From the NCBI GenBank assembly GCA_021789695.1, contig JAJYJH010000020.1:1-35281 (forward strand): a stretch of DNA of 35,281 bases, in the 5' to 3' direction. The notes below the pieces were generated by a model. That model had not been told where the DNA came from, ran no database searches, and saw only the letters and a program-made list of their open reading frames with translations. This stretch comes from a bacterium. GTDB taxonomy: Bacteria; Elusimicrobiota; Elusimicrobia; Elusimicrobiales; UBA9959. Numbering within the stretch: the stretch's first letter is position 1; each line of letters begins with the position of its first letter. Positions 13,434-22,280 of the stretch are shown piece after piece. The position numbers and the translations under genes are program-made.

Positions 13434-13590
13434 AGAAGAATTGGAGTTCAGCGGGCCTTATACCCCGCGGCGATATCTTTCATAAGACCTGGCAACCGGG
13501 CCTTTTTCCCATCGGTCCCCGGGGAAAAGAAGTGTCTGTTCCGGCCTTTTCGGCCTACACCGGTAGAGCGGCATCGGGAACGAGCTGTCC

Positions 13591-15351
13591 CTACGCCGCG
13601 GAGGAGCGCTGGAAGCGGCGGGCGATGTCGCCTCCGGAGAGGTAGAACAGCGTGGGGCGTCCGTGCGGGCAGTGGTAACTGTCCCGGGTCCGTTTCAGGT
13701 CTTCCATCAGCCGCAGGGCCTCCTGCGGCCTCACAAAATCGCGGGCTTTGACAGATTTCTTGCAGGCCATCGTGGCGATGACGCTGCGCTTCATGTCCTC
13801 GGCAGCTTTTTCCGGCTCCCCCAGGACCTCGGAGAGGTAGCCGAGGAACTCGGCGAATGCGGCCGGAGTAAAATAGAACAGCGACGGGGCCGCGCGCAGC
13901 AGCGCGGCGGCCGGGCCGCGCTGGTCTATCTCGAAGCCGGCGGTCTTCAGCCAATCGCGCCACTTGAGCACCGTCTCCATCTGGGAGCGCGACAGTTCTG
14001 CCTCGAGCGGCACCAGCAGCGGCTGCACCCTCACGCCGCCCCTGTCGAACTCTTCCAGGTACTTCTCGAACAGCACGCGCTCCTGCGCGGCGTGCTGGTC
14101 CACCACCAGCAGGCCGGCGCCGGACTCGAAAATGAGATAACTCTTGGCCAGCTGGCCCAGGTAGGAAAGGTCGTGCGAGCGCCAGTCTGCGGCCGGCGGC
14201 AGTGGCGCAGCGGCAGCCTCGGGGGATGCGGCGGGAGCGGCGAACAAACTACCGGTCTCGGCGGCGGCTGAAGGCGGCGACGACAAAGCCTCCCGGTAGG
14301 CGGGGACGTCGGGGGCGGCGCCGGGAGAAGGCAGGGAGACCTCCGCCGTCTGTTTGGAGAGCAGCTCCTCGTAGACGGTGTTGGACACCGTCTTGAAGAC
14401 CTCGTTCTCGGAGGAGAACTTGACGTCTCGCTTCTGCGGGTGAATGTTGGCGTCGAAGGCGCCGGGAGAAAGCTCCACGAACAGCGCGCAAGCCGGGTGG
14501 CGCCCGGTCAGCATGTGGCCGTAGCCGCGGTACAGGGCCTGCCGCAGCAGCGCGGAGGAGACCGGCCGCCGGTTCACGAAATAGTGCTGGTTGGCGCGAG
14601 TGGTGGACAGCGCATCCGGCCTGGAGACGAAACCGTAGACGGCCATCCCTTCGGTCCTGCCCTCCACGCGGGCTAGCCCGCCGTAGACGCTCTTGCCGAA
14701 GATGGCCGCGGCGCGGCTCTTGAGGTTCTCCCACCGGCCGCCGGGCAGGACGGGAAAGTTCAGTATCTCCGCCCCGTCTATCGTAAGACGGAACGCGGCG
14801 CCGGAATTGGCCAGCGCGGCCTCCTCCACCGCCCGGATGAGGTGCGCGCGCTCGGCGGCGTCGCTCTTCATGAACTTGGCGCGGGCCGGGGTGTTGAAGA
14901 ACAGGTCGGCGGCTTCCACGGTGGTACCCTTGACGGGAGGCGCGGGAAGCTCGGCTGTCACCCGGCCGCCCTCGCCTTCGAGGCAATAGCCGGAATCCGC
15001 CCCCGCCCTGAACGAGGTCAGCCTCAGGCGGGAGACGGCGAAGACTGAGTAGAGCGCCTCGCCGCGGAAGCCGAACGTGGCCAGCGAGTAGATGTCGTCG
15101 AAAACTCCGAGCTTGCTGGTGGCGTGGCGCCCGAGCGCCAGCCTCAGGTCCTCGCGGTCCATGCCGCGCCCGTCGTCGTGCACGCGGATCAGGCCGCGGC
15201 CGGCCTTCTTTATCTCTATCTCCACCTTGGAGGCCCCGGCGTCCAGAGAGTTCTCTATCAGCTCCTTCAGCACGGAGGCCGGGCGCTCTATCACCTCGCC
15301 GGCGGCTATCTTGGAGACCACCTCTTCGGGCAGGACCTTTATCTCGGGCAT
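13591..15351 (-). CDS. mutL: DNA mismatch repair protein MutL
   Basis: A complete 586-residue MutL. N-terminal GHKL ATPase motifs are ELIENSLDAGA (30-40), DDGRGM (59-64) and GFRGEAL (94-100). A Pro/Ala-rich linker spans about 338-390. The C-terminal domain has the endonuclease motif DQHAAQERVLFE (418-429), matching DQHA(x)2E(x)4E, plus ACKKSVKA (529-536) and CPHGRP (561-566), the other metal-site elements. It should therefore nick DNA itself, so no MutH is required. It starts 10 bases after the CPBP gene. There is no Shine-Dalgarno; TAAAAT (15364-15359) lies 7 bases before the ATG, overlapping the upstream stop codon. Confidence 0.97.
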   Translation of the reverse strand: MPEIKVLPEEVVSKIAAGEVIERPASVLKELIENSLDAGASKVEIEIKKAGRGLIRVHDDGRGMDREDLRLALGRHATSKLGVFDDIYSLATFGFRGEALYSVFAVSRLRLTSFRAGADSGYCLEGEGGRVTAELPAPPVKGTTVEAADLFFNTPARAKFMKSDAAERAHLIRAVEEAALANSGAAFRLTIDGAEILNFPVLPGGRWENLKSRAAAIFGKSVYGGLARVEGRTEGMAVYGFVSRPDALSTTRANQHYFVNRRPVSSALLRQALYRGYGHMLTGRHPACALFVELSPGAFDANIHPQKRDVKFSSENEVFKTVSNTVYEELLSKQTAEVSLPSPGAAPDVPAYREALSSPPSAAAETGSLFAAPAASPEAAAAPLPPAADWRSHDLSYLGQLAKSYLIFESGAGLLVVDQHAAQERVLFEKYLEEFDRGGVRVQPLLVPLEAELSRSQMETVLKWRDWLKTAGFEIDQRGPAAALLRAAPSLFYFTPAAFAEFLGYLSEVLGEPEKAAEDMKRSVIATMACKKSVKARDFVRPQEALRLMEDLKRTRDSYHCPHGRPTLFYLSGGDIARRFQRSSAA

Positions 15352-15358
15352 ATAGGGG

Positions 15359-15364
15359 ATTTTA
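15359..15364 (-). promoter_or_regulatory. mutL: -10-like box before mutL
   Basis: Minus-strand TAAAAT, 5 of 6 to TATAAT, ending 7 bases before the mutL ATG. It would produce a leaderless mutL message in addition to readthrough from the CPBP gene. No -35 box recognised. Confidence 0.4.
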
Positions 15365-16102
15365 CTTTATTAGCACTTTCAGCGACATCATGCTGACATT
15401 GATCAGCGCGTGCAGCAGGATGTTGAGGGACAGGCGGCGCTCCCGCTCGTAGACCCAGGCCAGGTAGATCCCCACCGGGAAGATGATGGGGGCGCCCTCG
15501 CCGTGGAACAGCGCGAAAAGCAAACCGGACCACAAGGCGCTGGCCCAGAAGCCGTTCTTCAGCCTTATCGTGGTGTAGACGATGCGCCGGAAAAAGGTCT
15601 CCTCCACCACCGGCGCCGCCACGCAGGCGCTGATCAGCGCCAGCAGGAAACTGGGGCGGGCCGAGACGGCCGCCTTGTAGAGCGCCATGTTCTCTGCGCT
15701 GTTGCGGACGTCCAGGGGGCGCATGGCGGCCGCCAGCCTGTCGCCCAGCAGATAATAACCGGCGTAAAGGGCCGCGGCTATGCCGGCCAGCAGGACGGCG
15801 TAGCCCAGGAAATACAGCAGCGCCTTGACAAAATCGCGCCCGGCCCGAGCGCGCCAGTCGGCCAGAGCTCCACGCCAGGAAACTCCCATGCCTGACAACA
15901 CGGTCCAAGAGATATAGCCAGTGACCAGCAGGGCCGGGAGGAAGCCTCCAAAGGTCCCGAGGCTTACGCCAAAATGCCGCTCCAGCAGCGTTACGCCGGC
16001 CGATACAGCTATCTGCAGCAGTATCACCAAAGCCGTCAGCAGCCAGAGGTGCCTGTAGTCGGTGCAGGTCTTTATCCCTGAGAACGGGTTGGGGCTTTGC
16101 AT
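15362..16102 (-). CDS. CPBP-family intramembrane metalloprotease
   Basis: A 246-residue polytopic membrane protein (about six to eight helices) with the three CPBP (CAAX/Abi) motifs: EETFFRR with Glu167-Glu168 and Arg172, LFALFHG with His200, and LLHALIN with His231 and Asn235. In this family the glutamates and histidines bind the metal that cuts substrates within the membrane. Substrate unknown. The ATG at 16102 directly touches the T-run of the terminator at 16103-16130 and has no ribosome site, so either the true start or its transcription is unusual. mutL follows by 10 bases. Confidence 0.87.
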   Translation of the reverse strand: MQSPNPFSGIKTCTDYRHLWLLTALVILLQIAVSAGVTLLERHFGVSLGTFGGFLPALLVTGYISWTVLSGMGVSWRGALADWRARAGRDFVKALLYFLGYAVLLAGIAAALYAGYYLLGDRLAAAMRPLDVRNSAENMALYKAAVSARPSFLLALISACVAAPVVEETFFRRIVYTTIRLKNGFWASALWSGLLFALFHGEGAPIIFPVGIYLAWVYERERRLSLNILLHALINVSMMSLKVLIK

Positions 16103-16130
16103 AAAAAGGGCCCGGGAACGACCCGGGCCC
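16103..16130 (-). terminator. Intrinsic terminator after the five-repeat protein
   Basis: On the minus strand GGGCCCGGG-TCGTT-CCCGGGCCC followed by TTTTTA: a 9-bp all-GC stem, 5-base loop and a five-T run. It lies 18 bases after the stop of the gene at 16149-17303. Its T-run runs straight into the ATG of the CPBP gene. Confidence 0.85.
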
Positions 16131-16148
16131 GCAGCGGCGTACGGCGGC

Positions 16149-17303
16149 TCAGCGGACGGGGGCGTTCTGCCCGGCCTTGGCCACGTAGTCCAGCACGTAG
16201 GTGAAGCTGCCGAGCTGGCCGGTCACGTCCGAGCCCACCACCGGCAGGCCGGCGGCGTTGAAAGCGGCGGTCTTGTCGGCCAGGGCCTTTTTAGCGTCCT
16301 GGTCGAAGGTGAAGGTCTCCTGCGCCTGGTAGGTCTCCACCGCGGCTGAGGGGACGACGGCGCCGTGCTGGTAGAAGTTCTGCACCAGGAAGTCCACGCT
16401 GTAGGAATAGTCGTTGCCGGCGGGACGGGAAACGGCTGAGAGCGGCGGCACGCCGGCGTTGGCGAAAAGAGGCAGGGCGGTCTTGCCGGCGGCCAGTGCG
16501 TCCTTTTCGAACGGGAACGTCGCGCGGCCGTCGTAGCGGACCACGGAGTACTGCGGCCGCGGGCCTTCGTTGCCGGCCTTGACGGCGTACTCCACCCGCA
16601 CGGCGTAGTTGCCGTCCGGACGAGGCACGGCCTCGCCGCGGATGGCTGGCACGCCGGCCTGTCTGAACAGGGCCAGATAGGCGGGGATGTTCTGCTTGGC
16701 GTCGCTTTCAAAGGTGAACTTGCCGCCGGTATAGGTCCGGAACTTCACGTCGTACTGTGGCGCCCGGAACAGCACGTCGTTGGCCAGGTAGTCAACGGAA
16801 AAAGTCCCGTTGGCGCCGGAGTCCTCGGTACGGGAGCCGATCACGGGCAGGCGGGCGGCGCGGAAGTTGGCCGCGCAGTCGTTCAGCGCGTCCGCCGCGC
16901 TCTGGGAGGGCCAGTAGGAGGCCCCGTTGCTGTAGGTTTCCACCAGCACGGCGGGGGGCAGGGCCGCGCCGGCCTTCACCGTCGGGATGTAGTCTATCAC
17001 GAAACTGTAGTCGTTGCCGGACGGCACCACGCGGCCTCCCAGAGTGGTTATCCCTGCGGCCTGCAGCGCCGCTATGCGGGCGTCCATGGCCGGCTTGGCT
17101 TGGTTTTCGAAAGTGAACGTTTCGTCGGTGGTATAATTGGCTATCGTTACTCCGGGCGGGGTCACCGGCGCGGGGCCGTGCGGCCTCGCGGCCGGAGTCC
17201 CGGGGATGGTGCCGGCATCATAGGAGTTGAGCGAGAAAGTCTGGGCCGAAGCCGGAACTGCAAGCACGAAGAACGAAAGCGCGGCGGCTGTGTTTTTCAG
17301 CAT
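16149..17303 (-). CDS. Secreted protein with five tandem repeats of about 70 residues
   Basis: A 384-residue exported protein. A Sec signal (MLKNTAAALSFFVLAVPASA) is followed by a short Pro-rich linker and five repeats, each with the plan Tyr-x(3-4)-[Thr/Lys/Ala]-F-x-F-[Glu/Asp], an Ala-rich helix, AAGLPVVG-like, and a closing strand such as YSFVIDYI, FSVDYL, YAVRVEYA, YSVDFL, YVLDYV. Repeats 1 and 5 are most alike (DETFTFENQAKP and QETFTFDQDAKK). The alternating strand-helix-strand pattern suggests small alpha/beta modules. ATG 17303 has GGAGG 5 bases upstream; ATG 17315 is less likely. TATAAT at 17331-17326 gives a short leader, and a strong terminator follows. Family not recognised. Confidence 0.78.
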   Translation of the reverse strand: MLKNTAAALSFFVLAVPASAQTFSLNSYDAGTIPGTPAARPHGPAPVTPPGVTIANYTTDETFTFENQAKPAMDARIAALQAAGITTLGGRVVPSGNDYSFVIDYIPTVKAGAALPPAVLVETYSNGASYWPSQSAADALNDCAANFRAARLPVIGSRTEDSGANGTFSVDYLANDVLFRAPQYDVKFRTYTGGKFTFESDAKQNIPAYLALFRQAGVPAIRGEAVPRPDGNYAVRVEYAVKAGNEGPRPQYSVVRYDGRATFPFEKDALAAGKTALPLFANAGVPPLSAVSRPAGNDYSYSVDFLVQNFYQHGAVVPSAAVETYQAQETFTFDQDAKKALADKTAAFNAAGLPVVGSDVTGQLGSFTYVLDYVAKAGQNAPVR

Positions 17304-17325
17304 TTGTGCCTCCATCTACCCTTAG

Positions 17326-17331
17326 ATTATA
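17326..17331 (-). promoter_or_regulatory. -10 box of the five-repeat protein gene
   Basis: Perfect TATAAT on the minus strand. Transcription should begin about 17319, giving a leader of roughly 16 bases to ATG 17303 that includes GGAGG. No convincing -35 box. Confidence 0.5.
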
Positions 17332-17385
17332 ATAATTAGGCCTCCGGGGAACATGGGCCGATAGTCCGCGTTTCTTATAGGTCTT

Positions 17386-17796
17386 ATGGACGATGAAAAA
17401 AAATGGCTGGACTGGTTCTATTACGCGGCCCCGTTATGGCTGGCGCTGGAGACGTTCGTCTGGCCGGACTTCCGCGCCGGCGTGATAACGGGCGGGGCGT
17501 TCCGGGGTAACGCGGCCTTTTATTGCGTTGAATGGGGGCTCGGGGCCGCTCTCTATTTCGAACTGCCTTACGCCCGGCTCTCGGCGCTTATAGAGAACGC
17601 GGCGCTGACGATTCTCTACCTGAAGTTCATCTTGTTCGCTCCGTGGGACATCGCCTCCAACCTGGCGTACGATCCCGCCGGCGCATCTGCGGCCTCGTAC
17701 GCGGCCGCCCTGCCGGGCGCTTTATATTCCTGCCTGCACGTGGTCCTGCGGCTGCGGTCCGGGCTGGACAGCCTGGGCGGAAAGCTCAATCCCTGA
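17386..17796 (+). CDS. Small integral membrane protein of unknown function
   Basis: A 136-residue protein with about three or four hydrophobic segments (for example WFYYAAPLWLALETFV, AAFYCVEWGLGAALYF, ALTILYLKFILFAPWDIA, AALPGALYSCLHVVLRL). It is rich in aromatic residues. Its end overlaps the convergent mutS by 11 bases. The ribosome site is weak (AGG 8 bases before ATG). It diverges from the five-repeat protein gene, 82 bases away. No family recognised. Confidence 0.65.
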   Translation: MDDEKKWLDWFYYAAPLWLALETFVWPDFRAGVITGGAFRGNAAFYCVEWGLGAALYFELPYARLSALIENAALTILYLKFILFAPWDIASNLAYDPAGASAASYAAALPGALYSCLHVVLRLRSGLDSLGGKLNP

Positions 17797-20362
17797 GCCG
17801 TTTCTTCCAGTCGGTTATCGCGGTGAGCGCCTGTATCGGCGTCATGTTGTCGGTATCGCACATCTTCAGTTCGTCGAGCACGGGGTGGCCGGAGAAGATG
17901 GGCAGCAGGGGGGTCTGGTTCTCGTCCTTCGACTCCACCTTTATGTTGCCCTTGGTCTCCAGCGTCAGCAGGATTTCTCTGGCGCGGGCTATGGCGCTCT
18001 CCGGCAGGCCGGCGAGCTGGGCGACATGGATGCCGTAGGACTTGTCGGCGGGTCCGCCGGAGATCTTGTGCAGAAAGACCACCTCGGTCCTGCCGAGGGC
18101 GTTGGTCCATTCCTTCACGGCGATGTTGCAATTCTTGATGCCGGCGAACTTCTCGGCGAGTTCGGTCAGCTCGAAATAGTGCGTGGCGAACAACACCTTC
18201 GGGCCGTCTTCCGGCTTATAGAGATGCTCCACCACGGCCCAGGCGATAGAGATGCCGTCGAACGTGGACGTGCCGCGGCCCACCTCGTCCAGAAGAATCA
18301 GGCTCTTCGGCGTTGCCAGGCGCATAATGGCCGACGTCTCGCGCATCTCCACCATGAACGTCGACTCGCCGCGGGCCATGCGGTCCTGTGCGCCTATGCG
18401 CGTCATGATGCGGTCCACTACGCCGATCTCAGCCGCGCGGGCCGGCACGAACGAACCTATCTGCGCGAGTATGACTATGACCGCGGCCTGGCGCAGGTAG
18501 ACGCTTTTGCCGCTCATGTTGGGGCCGGTGAGTATGATCACGCGGGCCTCCGAATCGCCTATCTCCAGGTCGTTCGGCACGAACGCGCCTGCCGGCAGAA
18601 AGCGCTCCACGGCGGGGTGGCGTCCCTCCTCCACCTTCAGCAGGTCGCCTGAACTCACTTTCGGGCGCGAGAACTCGTAGCGCACCGCGCACTCGGAAAG
18701 CGCGTAGAAAACGTCCAGTTCGGCCGCGCCGGAAGCGAAGGTCTTTATCTCCGCTATAGAGCTCTTTACCCTCTCCCTCAGCGCGGCAAAGAGCTGCGAC
18801 TCCAGCCGCGCCATTTTCTCCTCGGCGCCCAGGATTTTGTTCTCCAGCACCTTAAGGTCCTCGGTGATGTAGCGCTCGGCATTCACCAGCGTCTGCTTGC
18901 GCACGAAATAGTGCGGCACCTTCTGGGCCTGCGCCTTGGAAACCTCGATGTAGTAGCCGAATACGCTGTTATATCCGACTTTCAGCGTCGGGATGCCGGT
19001 CTTCTCCTTCTCTTTGAACTCTATATCGGTCAAAAGTTTCTGGCTGTCGCGGCGGACGAGGCGGAGGTCGTCGAGCTCCGGGCTGTATCCCTCGCGTATG
19101 ACGCCGCCATCGGACAGGCGGGCGGGCGGGGTTTCGCCAAGGGCGCGCTCCAGCTCGGTCCGAAGGCTGTTGAGCGCGTGCGAGGCGCCGTCCAGGCGGG
19201 CGGCCAGTTCTGGCGCGCGCTCGAAGAAACCCGCGGAACTGATCAGCAGCTTAAGGCGCGGCAGCTGCGTCAGCGCCTTGCGCAGGGCCCCGAGGTCGCG
19301 CGGCGAAGCGGAAAGGTTTATCACGCGGCCCAGCAACCGCTCGATGTCCGGCACCTGGGCCAGAACTTCGCCCAGCTGTTCGCGGGCCTCGCGGTTCTCT
19401 GCGAGGAAGGCCGTAAAGTCCTGGCGGGAGTTTATCTCGCGCAGGTCCGTCAGCGGCTCCAGCAGCCAACGGCGCAGCAGGCGCGAACCCATGGAGGTGC
19501 GGCACAGGTCCAGCACGCCCCACAGCGTCCTGGAATCATCGCCGTCGGGAGAGGAGACAAGCTCCAGCGTCTTGATGGCCGACTCGTCCAGCTGCAGGCG
19601 GTTGGAAGGTTCGTGATAGGAGGGGGAGAAGACCTCCTTAAGGCCGGGTTGCGTCTGGCGCACGTACGAAGTGACCTTCAGCGCGGTCTTCATGGCCAGT
19701 TTATGGTTCTGCCAGACGGCCTGCGAGGTCCACGGCGGCAGGTCCGAGTCGGAGCGGACGTGTTCGGTCGGCTCCAAGCCCAACACCAGGCCGCGCTTCT
19801 TTATCTCCTTTACGGTGCGCGGATCGGCTATGATCTCCGCCGGGGAAAGTCTCGAGAGCAGCGCCGCCAGCTGGTAGAGGTCCGGGTCGTTGAGGTTCTG
19901 AGTAGCCAGGAAATCGCCGGTGGAGGCGTCGAAGGAGGCCAGACCCCAGCCCACGATGTCCAGTTCCACCGCGGCAAGGTAGCGGCTGGAGCGCGGCTGC
20001 AGTAATTCGTCCTCCACTACGGTGCCTGGCGTTATCAGGCGCACCACCTCGCGCCTGAAAAGCTTGGCCTTCTTGGCGTCGCCGGAGGGAGCGACCTGCT
20101 CGCAGATGGCGACCTTGTGCCCGGCCGCCAGCAGGCGGGAGATGTAGCTGGTGGCGGAATGGTGCGGCACGCCGCACATCGGCACTCCCTGCCGGGCCGT
20201 CAGCGTCAGCCCCAGCGCGGAGCTGGCGGTCCTGGCGTCGTCGAAGAACAGCTCATAGAAATCCCCCAGCCTGAAGAAGAGCAGCGCGTGCGGATACGCT
20301 TTCTTCAGCGCCTGATACTGCTGCATCAACGGTGTTTCTGGGGTTTCCACTTGTTGGGTCAT
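17786..20362 (-). CDS. mutS: DNA mismatch repair protein MutS
   Basis: A full-length 858-residue MutS1. The mismatch-reading Phe-x-Glu is FYE (35-37) in RLGDFYELFF. Connector, core and clamp domains follow, including KVGYNSVFGYYIEVSKA (461-477). The ATPase has Walker A GPNMSGKS (613-620) and the signature LLDEVGRGTSTFDG. The protein recognises base mismatches and recruits MutL, whose gene lies 2.4 kb further on in a separate unit. It starts 72 bases after the dus gene with only a weak ribosome site (GTGAG). The last 11 bases overlap the convergent membrane-protein gene. Confidence 0.98.
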   Translation of the reverse strand: MTQQVETPETPLMQQYQALKKAYPHALLFFRLGDFYELFFDDARTASSALGLTLTARQGVPMCGVPHHSATSYISRLLAAGHKVAICEQVAPSGDAKKAKLFRREVVRLITPGTVVEDELLQPRSSRYLAAVELDIVGWGLASFDASTGDFLATQNLNDPDLYQLAALLSRLSPAEIIADPRTVKEIKKRGLVLGLEPTEHVRSDSDLPPWTSQAVWQNHKLAMKTALKVTSYVRQTQPGLKEVFSPSYHEPSNRLQLDESAIKTLELVSSPDGDDSRTLWGVLDLCRTSMGSRLLRRWLLEPLTDLREINSRQDFTAFLAENREAREQLGEVLAQVPDIERLLGRVINLSASPRDLGALRKALTQLPRLKLLISSAGFFERAPELAARLDGASHALNSLRTELERALGETPPARLSDGGVIREGYSPELDDLRLVRRDSQKLLTDIEFKEKEKTGIPTLKVGYNSVFGYYIEVSKAQAQKVPHYFVRKQTLVNAERYITEDLKVLENKILGAEEKMARLESQLFAALRERVKSSIAEIKTFASGAAELDVFYALSECAVRYEFSRPKVSSGDLLKVEEGRHPAVERFLPAGAFVPNDLEIGDSEARVIILTGPNMSGKSVYLRQAAVIVILAQIGSFVPARAAEIGVVDRIMTRIGAQDRMARGESTFMVEMRETSAIMRLATPKSLILLDEVGRGTSTFDGISIAWAVVEHLYKPEDGPKVLFATHYFELTELAEKFAGIKNCNIAVKEWTNALGRTEVVFLHKISGGPADKSYGIHVAQLAGLPESAIARAREILLTLETKGNIKVESKDENQTPLLPIFSGHPVLDELKMCDTDNMTPIQALTAITDWKKRLRD

Positions 20363-20434
20363 AGAATTAACTCACAATATTCGCCACAGCGGCGCGGCGG
20401 ACGGAGCGGAACGCCGGGCACGCCGGAGAACGGG

Positions 20435-21415
20435 CTACTTTTCCCGTGTATATTGTATCAAAAGCCCTTCCGCTTCTTTAAGGGTCTTGAGGCTCATGAA
20501 CGCGCCGCGCACTCCAGCGGCGCCGGGCAGGCCCTTAAGCCAGTAGCCCACCAGTTTGCGGGCGCGGGCCAGGCCGTGCTCCTCGCCGTAGATGCCGGCA
20601 TTCAGTTCCAGGTAGCGCAGGAAGAGTTTAACGCGGTCGGCGTCGGACGGGCGGGGGACGCTCTCTCCGGAGAGCCCTGCGGCTATCTCGGCGAACACCG
20701 CCGGGTTGTGAACGGCGGCTCTGCCGACGGCGACCCCGGAGCAGCCGGCCTCCAGCATAGCCCTGGCCTGGTCCGCGCCGCCTACCCCGCCGTTACCGAA
20801 AACCGGGACCTTGGCGACCGCGGCCGCAGCGGCCAGGTACTCCAGGTTCACCGGTCCCGAATGGAACTGGGAAGCCGGCCTGCCGTGCACGGTCAGCGCC
20901 GACGCGCCGGCCTCCTCGCAGACCCGCGCCAGCAGCGGGGCCAGGTTCTCGCCGGGCTCCAGGCCCGTGCGGAACTTCACCGTAACCGGGATCTTGACGC
21001 TCCTGACCATGCGCGAGACTATGTCGGCCAGCAACTGCGGGGAGCGCATCAGCTCCGCCCCTGCTCCAGAGCGGCGCACCTTTTTCACCGGGCAGCCGGC
21101 GTTGACGTCCACGATATCCGCCCCCGCGCGTTCGGCCGCCTGCGCGGCCAGCGCCATGGATTGCGGATCGGCCCCGAATAACTGTATGGCCGCCGGGCGC
21201 TCGCCCGGCAGCAGTTCCAACATCTTGAACGATTTTTTGTTGCCGTACTTAAGGCTTTCCGCCGAGACCATCTCGGTCACCACCAGCCCGGCGCCGCCGC
21301 CGGCGGCCAGCACGCGGAAGGCAGCGTTGGTAATGCCGGCCATCGGGGCCAGGGCGAGATTGTTCCTGAGTTCTAGCCCGCCTAAGCGCAGCGGGCGCAG
21401 CAGCGGGGCGGTCAC
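20435..21415 (-). CDS. dusB: tRNA-dihydrouridine synthase, DusB-like
   Basis: Reduces specific uridines in tRNA to dihydrouridine using FMN and NADPH. The 326-residue TIM barrel begins with LALAPMAGITNAAFR, has the catalytic cysteine Cys108 in DVNAGCPVKKV, and carries IQLFG, VKFRTG, TVHGR and GNGGV, all usual in this family. Assignment to the DusB group rather than DusA or DusC is from overall pattern and is less certain. Starts at GTG 21415, overlapping the upstream stop as GTGA. mutS follows by 72 bases. Confidence 0.92.
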   Translation of the reverse strand: MTAPLLRPLRLGGLELRNNLALAPMAGITNAAFRVLAAGGGAGLVVTEMVSAESLKYGNKKSFKMLELLPGERPAAIQLFGADPQSMALAAQAAERAGADIVDVNAGCPVKKVRRSGAGAELMRSPQLLADIVSRMVRSVKIPVTVKFRTGLEPGENLAPLLARVCEEAGASALTVHGRPASQFHSGPVNLEYLAAAAAVAKVPVFGNGGVGGADQARAMLEAGCSGVAVGRAAVHNPAVFAEIAAGLSGESVPRPSDADRVKLFLRYLELNAGIYGEEHGLARARKLVGYWLKGLPGAAGVRGAFMSLKTLKEAEGLLIQYTREK

Positions 21416-22167
21416 GGGTTGATATTATAGTCGCCGTCGTGGCCGGGGCTGAAGTCCCTTGGCGCGCGGCGCAGCAGCAGGCGCGTTTCCGAGCGGGGGG
21501 CCCCCACCTTCCTCAGCACGTCCAGCTGGAAGGCGAAGGCCTTGGCCTCGATATCGAGCAGAGAGTCCATGCCGTGGTAGTCCACGCGCACCGGATTTGC
21601 GTCCACCTGCAGGTCCGCCTTCTGGCCCGGAAGCGGCGGCGGCGGCAGGGCCTTTTTCTTGGATAAAGAGTAGGCTGCGTGCCAGGCCTGGTGGGCGACG
21701 ATCCCCGCGCACCAGGTAACGGAGCGAAAGGCGTTGGCGTCGGAGATGGCGGCAACGGTCTGTCCATGGTCCATGTAGAAGCCGGTCATATTCTGGCTGC
21801 GGATGACGGAGAGATTGCTCTTGATGAACAGGAAGGTGTCGCGATCGGCCGCCCAGATCAGATTAAGGGCGCTCAGCACTTGCCCCTTGAACTCCGGGGA
21901 GCCCTGTATGTCAATGGCGACGCGCGGGTCGTAGGCGGGCGGCAGCCTGGCCGCGGCCACGCCCGGCACCACCGGGGCCTGGGTCTGCGGCGCCGGGACG
22001 AAGGCTCCGGGAGCCGCGGCGCCCGAGCGATGGAACAGGACCTTTAGCCAGGCCGCCGGGCCGGCGCCCTCTTCGGCGCCCATGCGGACCTGGACGAAGT
22101 ACCAGACGCCGACGCCCATCAGGACCAGCGGCAGCAAGGCTAAGACCTTGTACAGGTGCTTCTTCAT
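21412..22167 (-). CDS. Membrane-anchored protein with metalloprotease-like HQxxH motif
   Basis: A 251-residue protein with one N-terminal transmembrane segment (LALLPLVLMGVGVWYFVQV) and a Pro/Ala-rich stretch, then a globular domain. In it, IVAHQAWHAAYS (156-167) looks like a gluzincin HExxH helix with Gln160 in place of the catalytic Glu, and LLDIEAKAFAFQ (203-214) looks like the third-ligand helix with Glu207. Zinc could still bind, but hydrolysis would be expected to be weak or absent. It may be a structural or regulatory pseudoprotease. ATG 22167 (MKKHL) is chosen over GTG 22182. The stop overlaps the dus start as GTGA. The family name is not known to me. Confidence 0.7.
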   Translation of the reverse strand: MKKHLYKVLALLPLVLMGVGVWYFVQVRMGAEEGAGPAAWLKVLFHRSGAAAPGAFVPAPQTQAPVVPGVAAARLPPAYDPRVAIDIQGSPEFKGQVLSALNLIWAADRDTFLFIKSNLSVIRSQNMTGFYMDHGQTVAAISDANAFRSVTWCAGIVAHQAWHAAYSLSKKKALPPPPLPGQKADLQVDANPVRVDYHGMDSLLDIEAKAFAFQLDVLRKVGAPRSETRLLLRRAPRDFSPGHDGDYNINP

Positions 22168-22220
22168 GGGGTCAGTTCCCACCCGGCCCGGCTCCGGTAA
22201 AACACGGACCAGCGCTCAAA

Positions 22221-22273
22221 AATAAAGCCGGCCGGAAGGCTAAGGTCGCGACGAAGACCCGCCACCGGCCGGC
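22221..22273 (-). terminator. Probable terminator after the zinc-ribbon gene
   Basis: On the minus strand GCCGGCCGG (22273-22265) and CCGGCCGGC (22235-22227) form a 9-bp stem around a 29-base loop that can itself pair (GGTC with GACC), followed by TTTATTTTT. The stem starts 8 bases after the stop codon. The large structured loop is unusual for a simple terminator. Confidence 0.65.
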
Positions 22274-22280
22274 GGGAAGG

